From: Zygaena filipendulae
Lineage: Eukaryota; Arthropoda; Insecta; Lepidoptera; Zygaenidae
NCBI GenBank assembly: GCA_907165275.2
Contig: OU015652.1
Span: 6,587,001-6,651,000, forward strand
Length of the DNA stretch: 64,000 nucleotides
Reading direction: 5' to 3'
Under the pieces are notes generated by a model. It saw nothing but the letters and a program-made list of their open reading frames with translations. It did not search any database and had not been told where the DNA came from. Made by a program: the position numbers and the translations under genes. Shown one piece after another: positions 11,524-24,000 of this stretch (the first letter of the stretch is position 1; each line of letters starts with the position of its first letter).

Positions 11524-14500
11524 CTGCAACCAGACAGTAGACACTCGTCTTGCTACTCGTTGCCTGCAGCGAGTGCGCTGTGCTCCCACATCGTATTTAA
11601 TGTCAACAATTACCAGTGCTAATCCCTGGGACTTGAATTGTACTCTTTCACGCAAAAACTATTGAATGGATTTAAATGAAACTTTACAATAATATACATC
11701 AGATTAACACATAGGGTACTTTTTAACTCGGAATTCCCGCGGGAACTCTGAAATTAACGCGGATGAAACCGCGGGCCACAACTAGTATTATTATAACTGC
11801 AAAAGTAACTTTGTTAGTTATGCTTTAACACCTTAACGGCTCAACCGATCATCATGAAATTTGGCATACACGTTGTCAGGGGTACAGGGAAGGTCATAGG
11901 GTACTTTTTATCCCGAAATTCCCACGGGATCTCCGAACTTATCAGGGGAACAGCTAGTAGGTATATAAAATACTGCGGAGTAGGTATTGCAACATTACAT
12001 AGTTTAATTGAGAACCACCAAAAGTGAATGTTTTTGGTAGGTACTATCATACTTGATAGATATCATAAATGCTGCAAAATTAACATCAAAAATTTAGTAT
12101 TGACCCTCTTTTACATAATCTACTATCGTACCCCCCCTTTAAATGAAATATCATAGAAGATCGGAGATCCGTAATGTTTTGTTGCAGGTGGCGCTAGTTT
12201 TACTCTAGCAAGGCTCTTCTTTGTCTGGTGTGTGTAGCGTGCACAGTCATAAATATTGAAACACTTTGATCAGTCGTTGAACTTTATTACTATTGCACAT
12301 CGAGTGTCAAGTGGTTCCGTGTGCGTGGACACGCGCTGACCTGGTGAGATGCTTGCTGTCCTCGTGCACGGCCATCTCGGAGCTCTTGAACTCGTTGAGC
12401 TCGCGGCGGATGGCCGCCTTGTCGCGCGGCGTCAGTCGCGTCCACGGCTTGTCCGCGCGCCGGTCGTAGTCGTGCGCCTGCACACAGACACGAAACAATA
12501 CTTATTCACTATCACCAAATAATACACAATGTATAAAGAAGCTGCTACACCCTTCGCCTCCCACCAATTTCATGCTTCCTCATACCCCGCCAAAGTTTCT
12601 TGGAAATTCCGAGGAAAACTGTCACTGTATGTAGAATCTACTTGCGACATTTTTCTCACTGACAATGGGCATGTTGACTAATTTTGTTTTTTTAGTCCGT
12701 CTTGTAGATTAATAAAAAATATTGGACACGTATTTTTTCTTTTTTTCCGTAATCAAAAAATAACGGCGATACATTGACTTGAAATTTCGCGTGACGTCAC
12801 TATCCGAACAGTTTGTATGGCGGTTAGTGACGTCACGAACCCCTCACCGTAACTTTAATGCGCTTTATCTCTGTATAGTTTAGTTTATTTGAAAAAGCAA
12901 AAAATACGTGTCTATTGTTTTTTTTATTTTCTAACGGAATAATTAGAATTGAGATTTTCAAAAGTAGTCCACATCCCCATTACTGCCAACACACTATCAA
13001 CGTAACGATACGCACACACGCACAACACGTGTACGTACAAACCGGCCATCTTTACTTTCGAGAGAGTAGGTACTTGAATCAGTTCATTTGTATGGAGTGT
13101 CACCGAGCTGCTATTACTAAGTTAAGAAGCGACACTCCCCTCCCCCCACCGGATTTGTGCCTCCAACCGCCTCGCTACAAGTTAGTGGCATAGCCTGGAC
13201 TGCTGTATGATGTGCTGTGATTGGACAATGTCAACTTGAGTTTCAAACTCAAACATCGTCGCCAGCCGCGCCCCGGGGCGAGCCCTATGACAAACTCATA
13301 TACACACACAAAACGTGTGCCGACGAGCCGGCCACGTGTAATAGTATTAGGAGGAAAATATAACACACGCAAGCACACACTTGCTGAGGTAGACCTCAGA
13401 CCTGTGAAATTAATGGTGCACTGCGTACTAAGCCAATCTGCTAGTCATTGTCATTATTAAAAGCTATGAATACTACAATTGCGACAGATTCGTCCACGAT
13501 GTCTGTATAAGAAGAAAGAATGTCAGCAGGCTGAACTAACCGGTCTACCCGCTGCAAAATCTCCGTATAGTCAAGTTTGTATTTGTATATAGGTATGTCG
13601 CACCTGCGTCACTTCGATGTAGTCGCTGAAACGGATGATCTTCTTCTCCTTGAGCTCGTCCACAGTGGGCCGGAAACTTAGCTTTCTGAGGAGATATCGC
13701 TTCTTCTCCTCTTTCTGCTTCTTTTCCTCCGCTGGTGATTGGCCTGAAAAAAGATTCAAAATTTCACTTTCCACTAATTTTAAACGGTTTCAAAACTCCG
13801 AGGCTACAAAGTAAAGTCTAAGTTCCATGTTGGATTTCAACTCGTTTTATCTCCAGTCTAATGTCATTGGAGTGAAGTTATTATATTATTAATCTTCTAT
13901 TTAAAAGTTATGACTTGATAAATATTTTTTTGGGAAAAGTTTAACTATGGCGACAGACTAAAGATTACGCTAAAACAAAATAGTTTTACTGTCTCCCAAA
14001 TACCGGGAACGTACGAACGTACGTTTGTCTACGTACGTTAGGTGAGTTTACACTTTACAGAGCACACGGGCAGACTCACACTTGAACGAATCTTTCATTG
14101 CAACGGAGCAGGGCCGTATAAACGTGCTATGATTTAATATGTACCTAGCTGTTGTTCCCCTCTAAACACAAGCATATATAATGCCAGATGTGACACGAAA
14201 CAAACCCACTGAGTTTTTTGGGAATGAATAAATAAAAAAATTAAAAAAAAAAACAAACTCAGTAAGTAGAGTGAGAGTGCGAGGCTTACTTTTGAGAATG
14301 TTCCGTTCGACGAGCTCCTCGGCGGTGGGGCGCATGGAGAGGCGGCGGATGAGGCGCGCGCCGATCGCCTCCCACGACTCCTGCCGCTCGTGCTCGCTCT
14401 GCACCACCAGTATGTTCCTGGGGGCACACCAATTGAACATCTTCAACTTAACTCGCATAATCACGAGTGGAAAGTTCAAAAGAGCTACAAACATTCATAG

Positions 14501-17500
14501 TATATACTCGTATTATAGTCTTTTTAATAGCAAAGCAACAAACTGCTACAAATCCGTTACTTCCCCGTTCGCGTCTCCACTGGCAACAGTGCGGACATTA
14601 TTACATTCTGCCAAAGCCTGTGCCGGCTATAAAATACGCGTAAAATTATTACCGTCTGTACATTTTGTATACAATCTTGGCTGATATCCAGATCTAGGCT
14701 TAAAGTCGAGTTTATTTAATTAAAATGTTTTTTTTTAACTATTATTTTCGTACACTTTCGAACACTTCGATTGAATATGAAAGAAATTCAAATGAATAAA
14801 ACTACCGAGAATTGTGAACTTGTAAACTGATTATAGCGTAAAGATGTAATAAACAGGAAGTGATCGTGAAAACAGCGAGTGCAGTGATTGATCGGTGGCC
14901 GGTGCAAACAAAAATACGACTCCCGGGGTGGCGTCAGTCGTCACCGTCGCTCAGCGCTCGCGCCGTACGCGTACGCACGACACGCGTGCCAGGGCGTGTG
15001 ACGTGTCGCGTATCTAATGTCAAGAGCGCGTACGCGCGTCCTCATACAACACCCTACAATATACTCACGCTGACTATATTCACCAAACTATTATATTTAG
15101 TAACGCTAATGGTTACTTACATAGTAGGTTATCTATAAACATTTTTCATCGATCTCCGTAAAGGCCCTCATATGTCTAAGAGATTCTAAGATATTTAATT
15201 TGAATATCAATCGACAGGAAAATATGTAAAATAAGGTACCTATATGTATATTGTCACATGACAAGATTTATAAATTTTATAATCACAATATCATGGAAGA
15301 TAATTACGACACGATTTGGGAACTGCTTTGTGTAATAATATATTAGCAGAGGAATAAAAAAAATGGCGAGTTTTCTGCGATGGCGGGCAACCACGAGACT
15401 GCGCGCCCAATTTTTCTTTTTTTTTCAAACAGGCAAACGATGTGAATAAAATAACTAAATATGTAAGCCATACTGTCGCATTCCATCAAGCGAGATTATT
15501 AACTTTCTGACCAGTCGGAAACATTAAACCCTGTGTGTCTGTCTACCCAATGGTTAACTTTGTGGTAAAAATAGTTGTACGCCTCGTACATAAAATTTGA
15601 ACTCAATGCCCCAGAATACGATTGCGTTATACGCAATAACATAACAGTCGAGTATGGACTGTGAAATAAGCACAATTTAGGTGTATCATTTAAGCAGCAA
15701 TCAAGGCTGGTTTATAGGCGCATGAAGACTTTTCGTAAGACTGAATAAACATATAAAAAAAATACGACATTATGCGTTAGATCCCGAACAAAAACTTTAT
15801 CAGAGCGCGATTTCCGGTGCAATCCTAAGTATTTCTCAGTCGGCTCGATGGTGGTACCTGTTGATGAGCTCCTGCCGGTCGGGGCGCAGCGCCAGCTTGA
15901 TGTTGAGGCTCTCCTTGCGCGCCAGCTTGGCGGCGACGCGGTCCGACTCGCTGCCGCACTCGTCGCGGTACTCCACCCCGCCCCCGCCCCCGCCGCCGCC
16001 GCCACCCGCGCCGCCCTCCCACGGCCGCGCGTTCTCCTTGTTCTCCATAGCGTTGCCCACGCGCACCGGCCGGCTGCTGTGCGTGCGAACGATACACTTC
16101 AATTTAACCAACGACATCCAGTGAATATACACGCTGTCAAGTACAAGCGGCACGCACGCACCTATCGTACACGACACAGGCACCGAAACTGTCAATATTA
16201 GAGGTTAGCGCGGTCAAAAGAGTAGGAAGCCAAAATATGCTCGTTTTAACACTGGAGCCCGTATTTATAAACTCTACTAAAATGGGATACCGTCATAACA
16301 TACTTTCTGTAAATTTATACATGAACTAATTGCACATTTTGGCATAAGGCCGGCGCAGCGCATATTTGGCTACTCTCGTTTCGAATGCTCTAAGGGTTGA
16401 TACAATAAATTGCAGGCAAATGCTTGGAATATAAGACACATGTGGTGATTTATCAATATTATTGATATGAACAGAATTATAAACAGAATCGCCTTCACTA
16501 TATTCCGATTAATAACGGTTTAACACCGAACACGACGCCCAATATTAGGTATCTTATTAAAACGTAGCGTTTTATAACAATGTTAACGAGTTTCAAAAGA
16601 GTTACCTTCAAATTTTGGGATGACGAAAATTTAATATTAGGCACAAAATAATACTTAGTAAAATAATTAAGTTCAAATTATATTAAAAATATCTAGTAAT
16701 TTATGAATAAGGTCAACGAGGTTGTAAAGAAATGGATCCTATACTTATGCAAGTAATAAGCTCGACAGCGGCAGCCTTTTTTAAACATACCGATAAAGAT
16801 AATAACATAAAGATAAAGATGATGATATTTAGTTTCCAATGCGGAATAACTATAACAGTTAATGGATTTATTATAACGAACTATTATTTTCGATACGGCA
16901 GGACGAACGATCAGTCATTCATTAAGAATACAGCGATAGTGATTATAATAAAAAAAAAACACATACATACCATGCAAACACATCACATCAAATTATATTT
17001 TGATATTATAGTGAATTGTGGTAAACAACAACAATTTGTTCATGTAAGTATTATAAAATACATTAAAAATCAATTTTTCATTGAAGTAGAAGTAGGCCTA
17101 GCTAGGTATCATCAACATATTTTGTTAGTATTTTTATATGTTTTCGATAAATGGTGGATCAAAGTCGTGTAGTGATCACAGCAAAGCGTACATAAACGTT
17201 TAGAATAACATTAGTACAATATGGTGTCGCATGCGTGCGCGTGCGCCGCACGATGCGTGTGAGCGAGGCGGCCCGTCCGCGGCGGGGTGCGACTTGCTCG
17301 TGCTTCCACAACACTGATAGCAGCGGGGTTATTACCATATTCGGATCCTCGGTTTGGGCGGCGGCCGTCTGCTAGGCGGCGCATGGTGGAAAATTTAAAC
17401 GTATAATTTCACAAGTACACCTAATTACCAATTGTCAAATTAATCTTAAACATTTTAGGTAGTATTTTTACATTAAAAAAAAACTCGTTTTGTCAGATAG

Positions 17501-17974
17501 ATACAAAATATAATATACGAAATAATATCACTGATCAAAAAATTTCGATTAAAGATAAAATAAATAAATAGTACTTAAGGTTTAAACTTTATATAATCAC
17601 AGCGATATTGTTTGCATTCCGCAAAGGCAAAACACGACACCGCACCACTCCCACCTCAATTAGGATCTTCCTGTAAATATTGATGCTAGCATGCTCGCCT
17701 AAAACCTGTACCGCGCCGCGGGAGTACCTACATGAGGCGCGGTTTTGTGTTTTGCGTTTACAGAACTAGTCCTTATATAGACAAAATTTAAAATTAATAC
17801 CTGCTATGCTGAGCAGAACACGTATAGATATAAATAATTATACGCAGGAGGACTTTGGTTTTGGTGGCTGTTTTATTTGTTAGTGTAATATTTTGTGGTA
17901 AATAATTTTTAACAATATAATCTACCTAAAAAAATTGTAAAATAGGGTGTTTTCTGTATTTTTAACAAGAAATG

Positions 17975-18022
<48 letters not shown>

Positions 18023-21000
18023 GTGCGGGTGTGTGGCGTATACGTACTTGAAGCTGGCATGGTGGTGGTCCTGGCGGGGCGCGAGCGGCGTGCCGGCTGG
18101 CGAGGCGGCGGGCGCGGGCCGCTTCTTGAGCGCCGACTTGAGCGGCACCGCGTTGAAGATTGGCTCCTTGGGCGGGATCTCCTCCACGCGCGCGCTGTCC
18201 CCGCCCAGCCCGTCCACGTCCTCCTCGTCCGGCTCATCCTCCTCCTCGGCTAGTAGAAACAATTTAAAAGAATAAAACTTTTTTAACTAACCATTGATAA
18301 AATATACCTACATAATATATTACTAGCTGTCTCCCGCGGTTTCACCCGTGGTAATTTTAGAGTTCCCGTGGGCATTGCGAGATAATAATACCCTACGTCC
18401 ATTGTACTTCTTTGTACCCCTGACAACGTGTATGCAAAATTTCATGATTATCGGTTGAGTAGTTAAGGCGTAAAAGTCTAAAAAATAAACAAATTTAAAT
18501 TCTCATTTATCATAAAATAGAATCATAAAATTCAGTCACATAAAAATGAAAAAATCACGTACATGCAAAAATCATAGGGATCATCATCTGACATTATTTT
18601 TGATTTGTGTATCTCGATGCCACTTTTAAAATTATCGTTTTGTTTGAATTTCGGGATTCTCTCAGGAACCGGGATAAATTATCCCGTGTTTTAGACCAGA
18701 ACATATTTTTATCAGTGTGCCATATCAGTCCAGTCGCTTATTTGTTTTTAATGACACACATCCAAACCTACACACTTTCATTTTTAGTAGTAGTGTAGTA
18801 ATGCAGTAAGCGGTTTACTAACCCTACACATCAGTAGGATAAGATAGGAAGTACGATGAACTAAATAATTTGAATGAACTCACAGTCGGAGAGTTGATGT
18901 TGTATGAGGTGATGGTGTCTCGTAGGACTCGGCGAGCTGAACATGGGCGGGGGCGGGATGGGCCCGATCTCAGAGACCGCGATGGGCGGCTCCGGTAGCT
19001 CGGACAGCACCAGCGGCCCCTCGCCGCCGTCACCAGCCGCGCTTCCACCCTGCTCCATGTAACCACCCACTAGAAAAATAACGACCACAGTTTATTCATT
19101 TATTTGTTTATTAACAATTAGCTGACCCATCAGACGTCGCTATATGTCCCAATTTTATCAATTTCCAAAAACGTCATATAGATTAGATTATCAAAACCTT
19201 TCCTATTTTTTATTCCTTATTCGGACTATTACGAAAATTTAAAAATAAATTAGCCAAATCGATCCCGCTAAGCGGACAGAAATCACCGATTCTTGATAAA
19301 TTGTTCGTCCTAGGAAGATAAAGTCTCCTATAAGTACTTATAGTACAACGATACTGATGTCGCGAAAAATTAACAAATGAACGCTCTTGCGTGCGACAAA
19401 CGAAATGCGCAATTACCAGTCACCACGTAGAATAAGAAAGTCGAACAACCATTACCAAAGGATAACTCAAATCACCATGGTCTATAAGTAAAAGTTTGAG
19501 GCAGATCTAAAAAAAACAGTCTGCTTTATATCTTCAGCATAAATTCATTATCTAATAGTATTTACACAGACCAATCAGACTCACGTCTTAGGTACTTAAA
19601 AGTGTCCATAAGAAAACTAATTTATTGGTGACTCGTGTTAACCTTCGTCAGTACTGTGCGCATGTAACCAACCTTACCGCAGAAATAAATCTGTAAACCT
19701 TACCAAGATCTCCTTGATAACATATCCGCCGCGGAAGTTTCCCTGTCGTCAAGGAGTTTGGTCGCTCAGGCCTCACCAATTCAGCGCCATTTTCTAATTT
19801 ATCTTTCTTTGGTTCTGAAATGACAGAGATATATAGCATCATTCACACATGAATTTTATTTTTATTTTTTTCCATCAATGGTGTTGTGCCTACATATAAT
19901 TGGAAAAACTGTAAGTTCCGCTAATGTGTTAGTTTCCTAGTGTTGTTGTCGACATTGTTGCTGCTAATAATAGGTGATGAATGACATCTACGGCCCAAAT
20001 GGCAAGCGCGTCGTTCCATCCATTCACTACCTTACAGACCGACCTTGGCCGAGCTATGGAAATGCGTCTGATGCTCGTTTCATCCGCGCAACGTTATATC
20101 TAACTATATATACAAGGGGGCTATTTGATCGTATTTCCGATCGTTTCGTAAATACTATTAAAAATTGAAATTCTGCTATTTGAACTTTTAAGTTTCTGAC
20201 GTAGTACATAGAAGGTACATATAAAGAAACTGAGTGATCAACTCAGAGCCGACACTGCTGAAGACAGGCATATAACATAACATAAATAAGTCTTTAGCTA
20301 AGTATGTCTATTTTTCAAAATTATCACTCCAATCAGCAACCGCGATACGTATAAATAGCACAACAACAACTACTGCACATACTGTATATACACATCTGTG
20401 CCGTAGTAAACGAATGATTCAACATTCATACAGTATAATGAACAATTAAATTCATCACCTACATAAAGTAGTAGACTGCAACCTACACATTATAAGCTGG
20501 CAGCGCCAGCCTCGGCATTTTCATCATAACCCGTTGCTGCTATGTTGCTCAAATTATGTTGCGACATTGATCGATTGCCGTTTTGCTACAAACAACTGAG
20601 TTCAATAAACGATCAAACTTAATGGAATTACAAATAAAAAGAAACATTGATAGAGCTTACAACAAAAATTTATAAATAATATTGTACTTTGCATAATATA
20701 CGAGATGAAGCTGTAAAGAAGAGTGCAGAGTCCATTTAAACACCACAAATTTAGAATATATTATAATTATGATTACGTATTACTAAGCATCACAGAATTC
20801 ATATAAGTATAGTAAATTGTAGTTATGGTTTGAAAATATCTATTATAAGTTATGAAGAAAAATCCGAAGTAGTTCGTCGTTTGTCGCTTATTTATGTAAC
20901 ACGTTAAGACGATTCGAACGAAATACCCCCCTATTTAAGAAAAAGTGTGGCGGAACTATAATATAATATTGCGTATTATTTTGTCGTCGAATACCATAGC

Positions 21001-24000
21001 GATGATGTAATTAGTAAGACACGCCAATAGAGTTGAATGAAGGACAGACGCTCCCAGTAATAGCTCCATCGACAATGTCAAGACTACGTGATGGACACGC
21101 CACGAGCGCTGACTATACCGGCACACCGCGCAACGTTTTTTTCTCCGTTACCTAAGCCTTTAATATTTCGCCACAAAAACAACCTGGTTAAAAATACATT
21201 ACAAACGACAAACAATTAAATATACGTATAGGCACTTATTTACTTCGACGCGCGACATTAATGGCTTGTTTTGCAAAGTGTGAAGACTAGAGAATTCGTA
21301 CACATTTTCTTACAGCCATCTTGTAACAATAACAGTATCCTCTACAAACAAATGAAGATGGTGATGGAATGGACAAATGGATGAACAAGCTGTATACGCG
21401 TAAGATCATCAAAATAAGATGAGTATAATATAAGGCATAATTATGTCAACGTCATGCTAGCGCCACTCTGTAAAAAAATGGGTGAGTGTCATGGAACACT
21501 TGGTGTAATAATCGTTCCAAAAATCACTATCCCATAAGCGTGCATTTTCTATAGCGCACCTATGACGCCGTGACGGAAAACGAACTTTTGCTTCCATCCT
21601 TACCGTGCGTTAAGGAACTACCTACGCGCTACGTGACAAAAAACATATAATATTGTTTGAGATATTTATAGGTTATATAGGATACTAGCTGTGCTCCGTG
21701 ACTTCACCCGCGTGAGTTTCGGAGTTCCTGCAGGAACTCCAAAGTAGTTTAATTTACTTTTTAAGCCTTCCCTGAACTTCCACAAATATTGCAAGATCAA
21801 AATTAATCAAATCGGTCCAGCCATTCTCGAGTTTTAGCGAAACGCACAGAAATTCATTTTTATACTAGCTGTCTCTCGCGGTCTCAGCTGCAATAATTTC
21901 GAAGTTCCCGCGGAATTGTTCCATACAAACTTTGTATCCCCTTTTCATCCCCTTAGGGGTTGAATTTTCAAAAATCCTTTATCGGATGCCTACGTCATAT
22001 AAAGAACACACCCTCCAAGTTTCAGGTCTCTACGATCAGTGGTTTAGGCTGTGCGTTGATCCATCAGTCATTCAGGACAAAGCATTTTATATGTACAGAT
22101 AATGTATATAGATATAAAAATACTATTTAAAATCCTATTTTACATATTCCCATAATAGGACCCAACGCACCTGAAGGATCCTTCCCTCGATTTCCTTTTA
22201 ATGTGTATATAATGTATTTTTTTTTAAGTTTATTCTTCTGTCTTCTTTCTTTCTTTCTTTGTAGCTCCCTCACAAATGACGATCGTGACCATATGTAACG
22301 CGCTCCATATGCTTCTGTCCTGTGCCAGTTCAATCGATCGAGCGTCAACTAAGCTTCTTTGGACATATAATGCGATCACATATGCATGAGCTGGAGAAGC
22401 TGTTGATCGTGGGACAGATGCAGGGCAAGCGCTCCAGGGGCCGAATTCCAACACGATGGTGAAAGAGTATTGTAGAGGCAACAGGAGAAACTCTACAACG
22501 ATCGATTGAACTGGCACAGTCAGCCTTAAGCCAGCTTTTTGGTATTAATCTATTACCTATAAGTGTATTTAAGACACTTCTCATGATGAACAAACAGACA
22601 GATAAAGACACATTAATACGTGTACTTCTATTCATTCATTTAGGTTATCTTGTCTTATTATTTCTTAACAACCAAAGACCGAAAATATATTTAGTCGCAC
22701 AAAGAAAGCATACACGAATTTAGACTCCCAATAAAATAAACCCAAGGAAACGATAAATTGTGTGAAACAAAACCAGGTCGCGGACAATTTGTGAGGAGAC
22801 GAGAAATACAGTGGCAGGGTGGGATATTGCCGTCGACGAACGTGGAGATATTCACCGGTGACGGGACGCAGGTGGCATCCGGCGGTGACACCCGCTGAGG
22901 CATCGCGCTCGTGATGAGCATGGACAAAACAAAAACAAGTGTTTCAATATCATCGCCGCCAGTTGCAACAAAGTTAGATAGTATTTTCGCTCTACTTACC
23001 AATAAAACAGCCGTTGTTGGAGTTAAACAATACCTGCCTACATTTTGGTCATATTATCGTGGTGTTAACGTCACAGGCCAGCCAACTTTTTGTATAATGC
23101 CGAGGACAAGAAATGCGTGCTTGCGCATCGGAAATCGGTACCTACCATTTGACTCTGTTCAAACCAAACTTGCTCTCACAAATACAAAATCAGAAGCATT
23201 TTTAAAATGACGAATTTTATGATTTTTCGACCACATTGATAAAATTTAACACAACATAATATTGAGAATCCATGCAATTATTCACCAAGTATCCAAAGCT
23301 CACTTAAAAAGGACACCTTAATGCATTTTTTTTTAATAATATCACCACATGATTTCGATTATATATAGTTTAATGACCTGCTGAATAAATATATAAAGAA
23401 CATTTCACTTCTTTCCATTATTCAGTTCCACGTAATGTAAATCTAACTATAGACTGTTTCTAGGTAGGTATAAAGGAATCCATTATTCGGTGTGCATGTT
23501 AACCATGACATTTTATCTTACATGTAAATGGGAACAAAAAGTATCTTTTGTGCTGTCGGAGACTCAAAATGGCTGCGGTACACGAGCGGTCGGGTCAAGG
23601 GCGTTGAGCGCCTGCGAACCACCGCCCTCGCACTTTCTGCAGTGCTGGGGGCATATATTGTCATAACATGGGTGAGTAATATAATATCATTTAGAGATAT
23701 ATTTTATATTTTTTTAACAGCAAAACTATATTGGTTTTTACGGTAAATTCTCAAGTTTTCGGTAAGAAATTGGGCCAAAACTTCTGAGTCAAGTAGCAGG
23801 GAACGACGTAGTTAGCATGCATTGGCATCGCAAGCGCACACAGTGAACGCGACTCGTAAATTCTTACTACATTTAAACGCTAGCAAGGCCGCGTGACGAC
23901 TCCGCTTCAGTGGGCGTGTTATTTATCATCATTGACGTCGCCGGCGCCACTGAATCATTACCAGAGCTCCATAGCAGCTGAATGCATGATTAAGATTCAC

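Noticed and set aside
11215..11655. 146-codon minus-strand frame over the GC-rich block
   Set aside because: Explained by composition; the true reading here is the four-residue end of Phactr in another frame, with a good acceptor inside this ORF.
12307..12340. C-terminal [10 protein letters not shown] as the normal end of Phactr
   Set aside because: A good donor precedes it and the conserved RFHRP end is found at 11508-11523; kept only as a possible intron-retention form.
16732..17172. 146-codon plus-strand open frame
   Set aside because: Low-complexity Ile/Lys/His-rich translation in AT-rich intron, no recognisable motif; likely chance.
22691..23210. Overlapping frames of 103 and 99 codons at a GC-richer patch
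   Set aside because: No splice sites that clearly bound an exon and no recognisable sequence. Left as an unexplained patch.
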